64,000 bases of DNA from Wyeomyia smithii (taxonomy: Eukaryota; Arthropoda; Insecta; Diptera; Culicidae): contig NC_073696.1 in NCBI RefSeq assembly GCF_029784165.1, forward strand, positions 104,058,665 through 104,122,664, in the 5' to 3' direction. Both the position numbers and the translations under genes were made by a program. Numbering within the stretch: the stretch's first letter is position 1; each line of letters begins with the position of its first letter. Shown here one piece after another: positions 21,736 to 34,759 of the stretch. The notes beneath the pieces were generated by a model that saw only the letters and a list, made by a program, of their open reading frames with translations, was not told the DNA's origin and searched no databases.

Positions 21736-24080
21736 TCTTTAAATATATCAACCTTTTTTATCTGCAGTTTTTCAGGACTGAAAGCTAAAAGCTTTATGAG
21801 CGGAATTTTAAGAACTTTATTCTTTGCAGTTTCAATAAATACAAAAAAAAACTTAACTAACTTAGGTAAAATTATTTCGAAATCTTTTTTTTTTTAGTAA
21901 AATGCATAAGTAATTGAATTCTGATAGTCTCGATGCTCGTGTCATTGAAACAATAAATTGAACGAAGCATCAGTTGAAAATAGTAGTGTTCTAATTTCTT
22001 CCGTGTTTCTTGTGTTATATTTGAGACTGTCGCTTGATATCTCAAATATTGAGGCAGTAAATCTTTAGCTTCTATGAAAATGAACATTATTACCAGAAAA
22101 AAACAAATTTGTCGAGAAAATTTATCAATTGTATTCAAAGTCTGACACACTATTTTGCAAACGCTGTGTAGTCTAGATATATTTGTTTCAGTTACCAGAA
22201 ACAAAGTAGAAGTACAAAGTTTGAATGATAAGAGGCGGTTGATTTGTTAAGATGAATATTATCGATTTGCAGCCCGGAGAATCCCCATCTGATTAAAGTG
22301 AACTCCAAAGAGCTGGCCACCCTAATTTATTAACAATTAATACGATACGCACGCGACTGGAGCAATTTATTGTGTTTTATTACAACTGAACATTCGCTGA
22401 CTGATCTTGTTGATTATGGATGATGATGATTATCACCCATGAGTTGGTAACTTTTAATCTGACCTGGAAACTGGGCTATTCACCTTACCGAATCAATAAA
22501 ACGTAGTGCTGTGCGGTTGTGTGGGTTCTATCCGTCTCGTCAGCCATTACTCGGTCCACGTCCAATATACACCACCACTGGCCGGGTTGCGTTCCGATGC
22601 TTTGCGCTACATGTGGAAAATGTTTTGATCGCAGTCTGTTTCTGCGTCGTGTGAAGAAACCATGAGTATCCAAAACAACAGCAGAAACAGAGCGGAGGGA
22701 TCAAGAGAGGAGATTGCTGGAGAGAGTTTGTAGAAACGCTCAGCAGAGCGAGCCGAAGAGCGAACGAGACAGTTTGGAGAATACCTTTGGCTTGTACAAT
22801 AATTTCTGGCTTAGTAGTTTGCCGTGAGTGTATCATTGTGGATGGAGGTGGTTTTTCACGCGGGCTGAGTTTAATACGCGATTGATATCACTGGAATTGT
22901 ATTGTTTATGGACATCAAAATAATGAAACTGTTTTCGAGCAATATAGCGTTTTTTCGGGGTTTTAATTCTTTTAAAAGTGCATATGTTTGCCTCTAACGG
23001 GCAGATTTTTGTGAGTTACATCTGAATTAAAAGAAAAAATAGTGTTATCTGTAAGTTTCGTTTAGCGGTTTTGTACATTTACACCCTTCTTTACATGTTT
23101 ACATTCGACCCGCTGGCAGAAATGGAATCGTTAATAGTATTTTTGTTTCGATTAGCGAAGGAATCTTGAAAGTAAAAGCACCGAGAACGCGGTTTGGAAA
23201 CTCGCTGTACATTATGTGAAAATAGAATGCCACAGTTGGTGTGTATCGTATTGCAGCCCATATACACTAACCTATTCGAGCTAGTAATAATCTTAATAAT
23301 GTATTCATGACAAACGCCAATCGTAAGCATATGTTTTGTGTCGGTTGACTTGTCCAATCCGCGCCATAAGTCGCTAATTTGCATTCGCTCCTACTTAGCA
23401 CGGAATTCTGTGCACGATCGTGTTCTTCGTGTGCGGTTTGAGTTTTTTTTTCTCGTCTTCGCATTATATCGTCAAAAGGCAATGATTGTGTGAATATAAA
23501 AATTGTAGTCTAATTGCTATGAAAATAAAATTTCGAGACAATTCCAATTCATACAATACGTGAATATGCATCTGTATTTGAGTAAATGAAATGGAAATGG
23601 TATCCATCTGTATACTATTTGCGTCGGCTGCATTTACCAAAATTAACAACGAACATTAGGTATATCGCGATTTATTTATAAAAGTTGAAACACGCATTCA
23701 AATATTGCGATATCTGAGCAAGCTAGTAAAATAAGCAAATCTGGTGCGATGTAGGAATCGATTAACAGGTGGCCTCGGATCGGTTGTAAACAATGTGTGT
23801 AACTGTCAGTTGCGTGACGTTGGAATAGCTCATTTTAAGCAAAACGTTCTGTGGTAAATGAGTATAGTGCATTGACTCGACAGACAGACAAGACATTAAA
23901 AAATGTTGTTTTTCCAGCAAACACTGAAAGGCCGAAGGTAAATTACAACAAATGATCGCATAACAAGAGAAGAAAATCAGTGGTAAAGAAAGGAGAAGGT
24001 TACCGAAGAAAAAAAAAAAATAACATAAAAGAAGGCTCGTGCAAAGTGAAGAGAAGCAAAGCTTCACGTTTCGGAGAGCG
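21736..24080. other. upstream region of fz4; one unrecognised minus-strand open frame
   Basis: No gene is recognised. A minus-strand open frame at 21872-22204 (110 codons) has a hydrophobic helix and faintly recalls insect chemoreceptor sequence, but it has no signature and I do not assign it. Around 22680-22780 lies a purine-rich GAGA-containing stretch. Promoter or enhancer elements of the downstream Frizzled gene may lie here. Confidence 0.35.
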
Positions 24081-24539
24081 CCTCACTGAGTGGTTGGAGG
24101 AAAATATGAATGTTATTATTTTTATGTGCTGAGCGCTGGAGAGCAGCTCTCCGTTGTCGGATGTTGTTAGCGATCGTTGAAGAAATTCGTGAAAGCGAAA
24201 GACGCAGAGAAACTGCGGGTGCGCAGTGGAATGTGTAGCGGGATCACTCAGTGCCTGGTTTTCATTTCTGCCTTATTGGTGATGATGCTTGTATTCCATA
24301 CCTATTTGGAATGGAAATGATGTAAAGGAAATAATCATAAGTGGCAGCGTAAATACATTGCGAGTGTTGTTCCTGCACTGACAGCTGTTTGCAAAACGGT
24401 TAAGCGAGAATTCGTTTCAATTAAATTCAAAACAAGCGGGATTATCCGATGATATCAAGTTGGACGTATGTTGAGCATAACTTGAGCTGTACGGAAGGGT
24501 CACGTATCTAACCAGGACTTGATAAAAACTGCATTCACA
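24081..24539 (+). promoter_or_regulatory. likely 5' leader/promoter-proximal region of fz4
   Basis: The region directly precedes the Frizzled start codon. It contains an arthropod initiator-like TCAGT at 24248-24252. No TATA box is evident. The transcription start is not determinable from sequence alone. Confidence 0.3.
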
Positions 24540-25441
24540 ATGGAGATTAAAATGCTACCGAGGGTGATAGTTTTGTTCGTTACCTGCTGCGGAAGTGTAT
24601 GGAGCGCATCTGATTTTTCGGCACTGCGCACGTGTGAACCTATTAAAATTGAACTATGTCGTGGAATTGGCTACAATGAGACCTCACTGCCAAACTTGGT
24701 TGGACATGAGCTGCAATCCGATGCAGATTTCACACTACAGACGTTCTCGCCTCTGATTCAGTACGGCTGTAGTAAACAGTTGAAATTTTTCCTCTGTGCT
24801 GCATACGTGCCAATGTGCACACCTAAGGTTCCAGTTCCGATTGGACCATGTAGAGGTCTATGTCTCACCGTCAAGACCCTGTGTCATCCAATTTTGCAGG
24901 GTTTTGGATTTCCATGGCCCTCGGCACTTGATTGTAATAGATTCCCGGAGGAGAACAATCACGAGCACATGTGCATGCAAGGTCCGGGCGAACCGACGGA
25001 TGTTGTGATGATATCCAAGAACGATAGACCTACGTGCCAAGGTTTGATCAAGTCGCATTTATTCGTTCGATTGAACCGATCAGGTCGCTGTGCACCTTTA
25101 TGCGAAGCGGATATTATGTTTGAGCAGAACGAAAAACATTTCGCTGAAGTTTGGCTGACGTCTTGGAGTGTGGCCGCCCTCTTCACAGCTATTGTAGCGA
25201 CATTGTGTTTGATTCTCGCCACCAAACGATGGGATAAGATTCTGATGCCCCTGGTTATCAGTCATTGCTTGGTCACGGTGGGCTGGGCTGTTCGCTGGCT
25301 AGCCGGACGCAATGCAACTGCTTGCGGTTACGATACACAGCTTCCGGGCGTTTCGCTGCTGCTAACGGATGGCCTCATGACGGCACCATGTGCGGCCACG
25401 TTCCTGCTGCGTTACTACTTTGGCATGTCGGCAGCTGTTTG
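24540..25441 (+). CDS. fz4: Frizzled-4-like Wnt receptor, first coding exon
   Basis: Frizzled receptors are seven-pass plasma-membrane proteins that bind Wnt ligands. The ATG at 24540 has a good context (ACAATGG); a second ATG lies at 24552. Residues 5-23 form a signal peptide (MLPRVIVLFVTCCGSVWSA). The cysteine-rich domain has all ten cysteines, at residues 32, 40, 77, 86, 93, 104, 108, 115, 132 and 145. It has an N-glycosylation site at Asn46 (NETS) and the phrases MPNLVGHELQ-like, FLCAAYVPMC and NHEHMCMQGPG that favour Frizzled-4. The linker Cys are at 166, 184 and 188. TM1 is about 205-227, TM2 about 234-255, and TM3 begins near 283. The exon ends TG|GTAAGT within the codon of Trp301. Confidence 0.93.
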
Positions 25442-25699
25442 GTAAGTAATAAAATCCAACTACGTTCATTCATTACTTGTAACGATCTGCAATATGTCAT
25501 CCACACGCTGTATACTTTCGGATGGCTGTTCATATTAGAGCGAACTACATTGCACAGTGCATTGCAGTGTGCGTTGGGTAATTATGCCTATTTTAGGAAC
25601 TTTAGTGTGAGATACTTGAAAACGGTAATTTACTCTTTCTCTAACAACATTCGAAGCGTATTGCTCGAAACATACGGAATCATTCTCTGTTAGCTATGC

Positions 25700-28600
25700 A
25701 TCATACAGTCACGGAATATGTTATGATATTATTCAGGTTTTTTTCGGCAGGTGGCTTGTTGATGATAATGTTGAAACAAATCCGACTGGATATGATCCTA
25801 ACCTTTACAAACGAAGCCTCATCAAACCTCATTGCAAATACCTACATTAATATAAAAAAAGTCAATGTTGACTTTTAATAACTTAGATTAATTTGATGTC
25901 TCAAAGGTAAAGGTTTCTCGAAAAGTATGAAACAGCCCTCTTTCTTTTACAAATTGTTAACCTACTTTTAGAACTTAATAAAAACTGACCTTCTAAAGAA
26001 AACATGCTGTTTAAGGCAACAGTACCGTACAGTTTCTCCGTATTTTTATTACACTCCTCGTCCTCATCCTCCCTCCTAGCTCAAAATCTCAATCTCACAT
26101 GAAAAAAACGTAGCCTTACATTACCCCAGCCCTCACTGCAAAGCTGTGTGTGATGTTTTAGAGTATATATTTTCTGAAAAAAAAAATCATTCGTTTAGGA
26201 AAAAATATTTTGTCGGCCGCCTTGCGAGATTGTTAATATGCTCGACATTTCGTTTATTTTTTTCAACTATTTTTTTTCAAGTTCAAACTTACCTAAGAAT
26301 AAATTTACCCGTTTATTTCTCTGTGTCGCTTTTTCATCTCGAAAAAAAAAATTTAGAAATATCCATCTTTTTTTAAGCCACTGATGAGAGGACTCATTTA
26401 AAGCATTCTTAAGCCAAAAACATTCATTGGTGAATTTGTGATCGTAGTTTCGGCTGAGAATTTGCTCTAATAACTTTGAGAATCGTATGTTTACGTCATT
26501 AAAAATCCTTCTCCTTCCCGATGCGAGTGTCCTACAAGTCGGGATAGTTCATTTATTTATTCATTTATTCGTTGATGATTCGTCATCATGCCAACTCGCA
26601 CTGTCTGTTGTTATTTTGGGCCATTAAAATTTGATGTGCTGGGCGCACAAGATAGCAGACTAATGTACCTGTGCCATCGATCTTATTAAAAATTGTCCGA
26701 GTCCAATGTTTCTCAATGCTATAAAATAGCGGTGAGCGAGACGTAGAGAATCAAATTAGAAACACAGTCGATTGTTTATGTTATCATTTTGCAGTTCAAA
26801 CACTCATACTGCAGTTCCGGAATCATAATTAAAGTATAATTTCTCCATTTAACATTACTTTAAAATGGATACAATAAATTTAAAAAAAATATTGCGAAAT
26901 AAAGCGAAACATGTTGAGAACCTTAAGAACTACCTTGCCGATGAGTTTTCTCAATGATGGAGCAGGTAAAGAAACTCAAAAAAGCAATCTTCGTTGGAAC
27001 CTAATATACAGTGATATTTCTTTAGATTTAAGACAGTTATTGTGATTGCCGATGTAACTCATAATGGCGATCTTATTCAAAAAGAATTAATCATTTGTTA
27101 CACACTAGCTTGTTCAGGATTGAACTTGTGATTAACCCTGTAATGCGTAAGGATGTTTTAGAACAGCATAGCGAAAAACATTTTAAAACACACGATTATC
27201 ACAACTAGGTTTCATCGTGCTCATTCAAGGGATAAAAGTTATATTTAGTCGCCAAAAAAAGCTAGACTCACTGTTTTACTCTCCCTGATTATATATTCAT
27301 GGTGGTTAGTTTTTTTTTTCAAAATAAATTTCCATTGATCAGCCTCTTTGGCCACCAACATCGATCGTTAGCTGATTTTGTTTGCCCGCATTTATAATCA
27401 TAATCCCTGGGGAGGGTGTAAAAAATGGCGGATTGGAGAAAAAGTCATCAAACTGATACCGTAAGATATCCATTTATCGATTGAGATCCATACTTATTGT
27501 ATAATTCAGTTTTACTTATTGGCAATAATGTAGTAAACAACCAGTTTTTTACTGGAAATTTGTTTTCCTCAACGCTTAAAAGACACTTTACGGTTTTTGG
27601 CTCTTGGCTTGAAGGACGTAATTCACGGGTTGGGCTTGTGTTTAATGATTAAGCATACGATCAAAAGAAGTAAGCCGGGGGGAATGGCGACACAGCTGGA
27701 TGTTGATTCCGAACGGTTTCGGCCACTACGTCGTTAGTTTGCCATTCAAATTTATTTTATTTTGATTAGGCTTGACTCACTGCTAACGCAGGTACTGTGG
27801 TATAATTCGTTTGATTCTTGGTAAACATTCTGTTTAAGAAATTGATGCCAGAAATGCAGTATTGAGGTAAGAAATTGATAATTGATAGGACTTTGTTCAG
27901 AGCATTTGAAATTATTGACAAATATGTTCCCTTATTCTTACTAACTAAACATAGATTTTTTCATTCACCTAGTATTAAATTTACTATTCATAAATTACAT
28001 AATGTGCGTAGGGGTTGTCTCTAACTAGCTTGATAAACAGTTCCTCTGTAGAGTCCTTTATATTTTTTAAATTTCCTACATCAGAACACAGGCAGCGTAA
28101 CACGATACGCGAACCCAAAGTAGCTTTCGGGCCGTCGGCTTTCATATTCATTCCGTTCCTGTCTGTCGGAATTCTAATAGCATATATTAAAATAAATAAA
28201 CTTCCACTCCTTTTCTTTTGGGCCGTTCATTCCAACTTGTAATCTGATATCTTTCGTAACGACGACGGCGAAGACGGCGTCGACACGACAATGTAACACT
28301 CAATGCTGCCCGGCATGGTTGCGATTGCGACTGACTAGGCTTTGAACCTGCTGCCAAGTGTGACAATATGTGCGATCGAACCGCTTTCGGTGCACTTCTA
28401 GGGCTGTGCTCCGCCAGCGTGTTTGGCCGTTTAGGAACTATCGAATTAAACATAAAATTCACTGCATTATTCCCGGGTAGGAGTGACTAATAACCAAGGA
28501 CAAAGTTCTTGACTTGCCACTGCTCTAACGGTAAATGTGTCTTCGCGGTCAGTGGGATGTCTGCACAATCAGTGGGTGTACCGCTGGGATTGCTGCAGCA

Positions 28601-29428
28601 CTCATTCAGTGAGCTCCAAAGGACTTGCCGCTTGGGTTGTATAAAAGAAAGCGTTTTGTCTCAAGATGGGGAAAAGCAGGGTTGGTATTACCCTCCAATA
28701 TGTGGAAAGAACAGAGTGAATATTTATCGCTCACTTCTTGCCCAGCTCTCGCAGCACTCATGCGTGTAGCAATTTTTTGCTCCAAACTTCATTATTTTGC
28801 TTTGTGCTGTGTTTCTGTCGCTCGTAGAACAATCAATACACTTGCTGCTCACACCACAGCCGAGCAAAACAAGAGTGGTGGATCACTCTAGTGAGAATAC
28901 ACAGAAATCGCAGTACCCACTGCTGAGATTATTTGAATAGCATTCAAAAAGCAAACATGCGTGACGGGCGATTGGATCTATTTTTTTCAAATTGGAGATT
29001 CGAAGCAAACAACGCTATCTACTTTCCTACCTAGATGCCTCTTTATTTGATATATGCTTAATAGACACACAGTAAAAGCACTGCAGTGAGCTCTGGTGTG
29101 TATTAATTGTGTTTTTTTTCAAGCTACTCAGATACACACGATTTGCTGCTCTTTTCAAGCAAGTGCGTCGCTTTACCCATCAGTGTGAGAACAGTTGTTC
29201 TCGCTGTGAAAGATATTCTCCTACAGGCTAGGGATTCCCTAAGGAGAAAGAATCAAGCCAGAGGGAGAATGACGTTGTTTGACCCGTCGAAGTATTATCA
29301 TTGCAACCCAACCATCGGAAGCCTGTATTCTATCCATCTACACACAAAACTTCAGTTTTAATTAACCAATGTTACTACTCATTCCACACATTTTTTGCTC
29401 TAATTTCGCTAATCCAAACGACATCCAA
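25700..29428. other. intronic spacer, nothing firm
   Basis: Short AT-rich open frames only. Around 28180-28460 the DNA is more GC-rich, with open frames on both strands. I recognise no protein or element there. Confidence 0.4.
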
Positions 29429-29803
29429 CGGCCGATCCATAATCTTCAGCTCGAAATGTGTGCTACAGAATGCTGATGATCGCAGCACCACTGGTAGCAT
29501 TGAATATTTTGTTGGCCGCACATAAAATTTGCTCTCCGCTGTTTCTCTCAAAATATTATGCAGTGTACGATGGTGCCTGTTGCTGCCGTATGCAAAATAA
29601 AACCGAACCGATTCCATAATCTTCACGTGTGCAGGACAACAACAGAACGAACAGAACGCTGATGATCGCACCAACGGTAGTTTTGAATATTTTTCTTGGC
29701 CGCGCATAATAAAATTTGCTCTCCGCTGTGCCCTCCATTAGCAGTGCCAGCAAAATATCCTGCAGCGAACTATGATAACTGTTGCTGCCGTATGCAAAAT
29801 AAA
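29429..29803 (+). repeat. tandem duplication of about 180-195 bp
   Basis: Unit A (29429-29607) and unit B (29608-29803) share the order TCCATAATCTTCA, GCTGATGATCGCA, TTGAATATTTT, AAATTTGCTCTCCGCTGT and TTGCTGCCGTATGCAAAAT. Divergence is moderate with small indels, so the duplication is not recent. Function unknown. Confidence 0.8.
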
Positions 29804-30267
29804 GGTAAAATGCTCCGCAGTGCCTGGAAGTTGACTCGTATGCAGCTCTCGTTCCACAATGTCGCGTACCTTCAACAGCTTCACTGCACTCGCTTTTGTG
29901 TAACAAACTAAACTGAAGCTGAATTTTCTACACGCAGTCTTTTGTATCGAGTTGAGAGTAGATTTTTGCCATTAGAGCGTGGCCACGCAGCTTAGAGAAA
30001 GACAAACAAACCAAAACACTTTGTTGAGTCAAAATATGTAGGCAGTGGAATTTATTTCGTCCATGTTATTGTTATCTGTGCTCGGGAAGCAAGCCAATAA
30101 CGAGGGAAATGTATGGGAAAGCTTGACCTTGGAACTTTTCACCTTTTTCCACCATTAAGCAGTAAAGCAACAATGTTGAACATTATATCAAACAATTGTT
30201 ACACATTTTATCTATCCACCGACATATAAATGACTAAGATGCATTAAGTCGTTCGCTTGCTATATTC

Positions 30268-30360
30268 GTTTGAAATCTGACGCAACATTTACCAGTTTCA
30301 TTTTCAATTTCACAAAGTGTAATCTAGTATAGAAAACAAAGACGTAGTCCTGGGTCAAAA
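30268..30360 (+). repeat. dispersed repeat, copy 1
   Basis: About 90 bp beginning GTTTGAAATCTGACGCAAC and ending AAGACGTAGTCCTGG. It is repeated in the same orientation at 30959-31051. A shared ATGCATTAAGT word lies nearby at both sites (30239 and 31203). Probably fragments of one mobile-element family. Confidence 0.65.
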
Positions 30361-30436
30361 TTTACAATTCTTGTTGGGTAATTTATGGTAATCATATTTA
30401 TGAGATAAACTTTCAATCACCATCAACAGCAGAATT

Positions 30437-30540
30437 ACAGTTTTTCCTCGATTGCACACGAATAGAAATGTACGAACAAGCAGCTGCAGTACGAATAGAA
30501 GTGTACCGCTGAAACGTACGAACAGAAGAGTACCGCTGCA
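30437..30540 (+). repeat. short tandem array, about 21-bp unit
   Basis: Three to four degenerate units of ACGAATAGAAGTGTACCGCTG separated by small indels, in an otherwise AT-rich stretch. Confidence 0.65.
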
Positions 30541-30958
30541 ATCATAGACGACGAGAGACCTGTGGTTCTTTACTCCATTGATACTGTTGCTTTTACTGGC
30601 ATGTTTTCTTTCATGACATCAGTTTTTCTTAGGTTGCTTTTAAGCAGGTTAAGAAATTGTTCAAGAATGGGGATTGTTTCAAACTTTCGGAAAACTTTTA
30701 CCATCGAGATATCATTTTAGTCTAAGCTCATGGAAGCAAAAATAAATTGACCTATTGGGACGGGGAGATTCTGTCAATTTTCATATCGATATCGATACAG
30801 AGAATAACACGGGGTGCGGATGGTGTCCATTCACGTCGTCTGTGCTAGGAATGCTCGCATGTAATTGGCTCATTATTAGTGTAAATTTGTCATTGAAACT
30901 TTTGATCTAACAACATATTGGTTATTGTTATCCATCATGTGGTTATGCTGTTATTAAC

Positions 30959-31051
30959 GTTTGAAATCTGACGCAACATTTGGCAGTTTCATTTCCAATT
31001 TTACAGAATGCATCTCAGTATAGTAAACAAAGACGTAGTCCCACGTCAAAA
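30959..31051 (+). repeat. dispersed repeat, copy 2
   Basis: Second copy of the 30268-30360 repeat, about 80% similar by eye, with AGACGTAGTCCCACG at its end. Confidence 0.65.
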
Positions 31052-31059
31052 ACTTTTGA

Positions 31060-34000
31060 GTTTTGAAAAATACATTTACTGTCGAAACTCGTGACTTTAT
31101 AAACGATGAATTCACACCAAATCAATACGACTTTCATTCACCGTTAATCAACAATTTATCATTGAAAATGCCATTATCATTTCGGTTTTAGGCTAGACAA
31201 AAATGCATTAAGTGATTCGATTCGAGTTGTAAAGAGCAAAATGGCTACGTAACGAAAATAAACTGAGAGAAGTCAAAGGGAAAAGAATGAACTTTTTTTC
31301 CATTGTTCTTCTACCCAGACGGAACTGTTGTAGGATGAGTTTCTACTCCCTCAATTGTTTGTATCACCCAGTTTTACGACCTAGTTTTTTTTAATATCAC
31401 AGATTATACGAGAAAGATGATTACACTGATTATTCTAACTGTCATTTTATTTTCTGTCAGCAGCTTGGGCTCGAATCAAACTGTTTAATAAACAAGCGGT
31501 CTCGGGTATGACAAATTGGTTTTAGCGGTAACGGTGCAGCCTGCAAATTACATTTATAAATACCTTTTCAAGACGTTGCGCATTAATAGATGAGTTTATG
31601 AAAGTCATTCATAAAAACTCAATTTACATGCCTGCGCCATGTTTATTTCATTCATATGCTAATTTGAGCAATTTATCATTCTGGTGTTAAGTTAAACCGG
31701 ACCGTGACCGTGATATTTTTGTCATTTCGAGAAAAACGAATTTGAAGTGTACTACAGTTACTCTATGAATTCTGAAGCATTCAATATTTCTGCGCAACAT
31801 GGCACTAGAATTACGTAGAAGTATTGGAAACTTCAAAACCCAACAAATATTCATGAGATGATCCTTTCTAAAATATTACGCAACGGATTTAATGTAGCAC
31901 ATGAATCTTGATCGGCAAATGTTGACACTATTTTGGTTTTCTTGATAATACTGTTTACTTACAGTTTACTGAAATGAATCCATCGTGACTCTATGAAATT
32001 ATTGTTTTGTTCTCTTTAAAGGTTTTTCTAGAGAAATTAGCAAAGAAATAGTCTCTATGCACGCCATATAAATTTTATTTCAGTGGTCATACGGTTTCTA
32101 AATATTTTTAGTAAATAAGTCCTAAAGACTTTTGGTTCTGCAAGTGCCCCGATTATATGCTTTTTAGAATCAACGCAAGAGTGGGAAAAGTAGGGAGATA
32201 TTTAGTATTTGTCATAAAAATAAAGTTTTTTACCGTGATGAGTTGTAGGCATTTAATATTAGTATTTGTTTTATTTGTGTTAATGATTAATTACAGCGCT
32301 TCACTATTTATTATTACTATAATAGACTACATCATCCGAAGAAGTGGATTCAAATAAAGCTGCGAGATATATATCAGCAGATTCGTCGAACTTTACCCTT
32401 CATTTCAATCCTGGTTTGTTCCACTGATTTCTTGTTAGCATTAGATGTCTTGCTTAGTGCATTCGCTGGGAATGACGTTGTACACTCTCGACGATACACT
32501 GCTAGTTATTGTGGGGCAGATCAATTTAAAGTGTGCCTTATACTTACGGGAAGGAAGAAAAGCCACGATCGATGCAAACGATTGTTACTCGAAAAGAAAC
32601 CCATCACGTTAGGTCTGCTTTGCAGCACTCAATAGGGCATGGCACGGCAAATGAATCTCTTTAACGTTGCCGCGGGCTGATGTTCGCTGATTAGCGATAG
32701 GGTGAAGGTGCTAATCGTTGACAGAGTGATGGCTATTGAGTTTCACTATGGAATCGTTTTCAATTTTCTTCACATTGGCTTCATAGCGTGACGAAGAGGT
32801 GGGGGGGGGGGGGGGGGTCAAGAAAAAATCACTACAAGAGGAAATCGTCGGTAAATGTGGGATTCGACCGTTCGCCCAATCAACAAAAGGGTGGAATCTG
32901 GCGCAAAGTTAGAAGAAAAGGCATAAACGAGAGTTTTATAAATATGATGGAAATCAATCAAATATGTAAATATATAATTTTGCATTCTGCGAGCACGATG
33001 CGGCGGGAACAAAAGACGCGCCATAAGATGCGATGCGCTTTGTGTTCTTCGAGCATGGCACTGCCTGTCCGCATAAATTGATCGGAAAGTTCGATTTCCG
33101 AAGAAAATGCGGCCTCGTTTACTGGTTACTGTACTGCGAGTGCGGAATGGTGGACGCCACCAGTGTGGACAATCGACAGCACCGTGGTTATTGTGGTTCG
33201 GAAAGCGAAAAGTTGTTGCATTAGCACGATGGACGCATTCCCGTTCTTCTTTCGCGAATGCTGCACATTTGCCAGTGGTAAGGAGAGACATTGAAACTGC
33301 GCTTCAATAGGAGGATAACGAGCGAGGATCAGTACACAGGAATGCCGTGTACCGAGTTCAGTACGTTCTTCCAATGATTTTGCCTCAATCGGGTGTAGAC
33401 GGCAACGCACGGGAATGTATCTCCGGCATCCCGAAACCGACTGTAGTTAGCGGATTTAAATTATGTTTTCCTCGTTCCCACTGTGGCCTTTCTTTGTTCT
33501 CTAAAGGCTTGCTCAGTGCATTGAACATTATACGCTGATGATTTATGGAAACTGAAATTACGCTCTTGTTTTCGCGCTGAAAGAGATCGATTGTTGTATT
33601 GATGCAACACTTCGTTGTTTTCCGGGGCAGAGCGAAGAAACGTACATCAGACAATAATTGGTATTATGCAAGGGAGACGTGGCATACATACATAACTTTT
33701 TCGAAGTTTTAGCTTATAAAATATGTTCATGTCATTGATTGTGAAAGTAAAAAAAAAAGAGAATAAACTAAGATATATGGCATAAAATTACTAAAAGAAT
33801 CTTCAGAGTTGCATCGACAAAACTCTAAAAATTACAGTCTAAACCTTTTCATAATATGTTCCATTTTTTGTTATAATTAAAATAGTTTTAATTGTAACTT
33901 TTGTGACAGTTGATTGCAAGTTTCAACAATTTAATGAATTTAAACTGTATATTCATCGAATAGTATTTATTTGATCTGCTAAATGATAAATAGATATAGA

Positions 34001-34590
34001 TGGACAGATGGATCTGTCCACGCGGTATTCGAATGGCCCTAAGTTGTGTCTTGGTGATTCTGGGACAAACAACGGGACATTGAAGAACGTCTTAAAAACA
34101 GACCAATCATGTTCAATACTGCACATAATGGTCAGTATATGCCGTAAATTCAAAAATAGGTTTGCACGCGATAAGTCAAGGGCAAGACGAAAGCTATTGA
34201 TGGCAGTTATGTATAGTTAGCATCTTTTGTGTCGATCTTTCGCAAGTCGCCCAGTGCTGGCGGTCACCCTCATATTCACCGGCTAATGGCACACAGGAGC
34301 TGCAGTTCGACTATCCCCGAGTCGCTCGGCCAACATGGAGCAGCACCGTTCAAATTGGTATAACTGGGGTATCCCCAAAGAAGCACTTCTGCGATTTGAG
34401 TAGCTTCTTTCATTGCCTACTCGTCTACTTAACGACTTGGTAATTACTGTGGTTGTTTTCATAATGACTTCGGGGTCCGTACGAGCGTCTCGTTTGCTTT
34501 CGATCTCTCCCTCTCTGTCTCGTAACATTTTTGCATCGCACGTATCCATCTATCTTTCTTTATCCATTGTGGTCTGAGCCATCGAAAGCC
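31060..34590. other. intronic spacer with a 17-bp poly-G run
   Basis: No gene is recognised. A run of 17 G lies at 32801-32817 and could form a quadruplex or be a sequencing-difficult homopolymer. Several open frames overlap on both strands around 32800-33650, but they have no motif and no splice support. Confidence 0.4.
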
Positions 34591-34600
34591 GTTTTTTTTT

Positions 34601-34757
34601 TGATTCGCGTGAGTTTCGATGCTGATGTTGCCATAGCTGCAATGGGGATCTTGTACAGTTTCAATTCAGTTCATTCGCGAATTTTTTTGATTCGCGTGAG
34701 TTTCGATGCTGATGTTGCCATAGTTGCAATGGGGATCTTGTACAGTTTCAATTCAGT
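34601..34757 (+). repeat. recent 87-bp tandem duplication
   Basis: TGATTCGCGTGAGTTTCGAT begins both units, at 34601 and 34688. The shared 70-bp core ends at CAATTCAGT (34670 and 34757) and differs at one base (CTGC/TTGC). Near identity implies a recent event. Confidence 0.9.
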
Positions 34758-34759
34758 AC

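Noticed and set aside
21872..22204. 110-codon minus-strand frame with one hydrophobic helix, faintly chemoreceptor-like
   Set aside because: No family signature, no exon partner carrying a TY...QF-type end, and high A/T content. Not assigned.
24519..24539. Upstream extension of the Frizzled frame to a TTG codon
   Set aside because: Not a eukaryotic start; the ATG at 24540 has a good context and is followed by a signal peptide.
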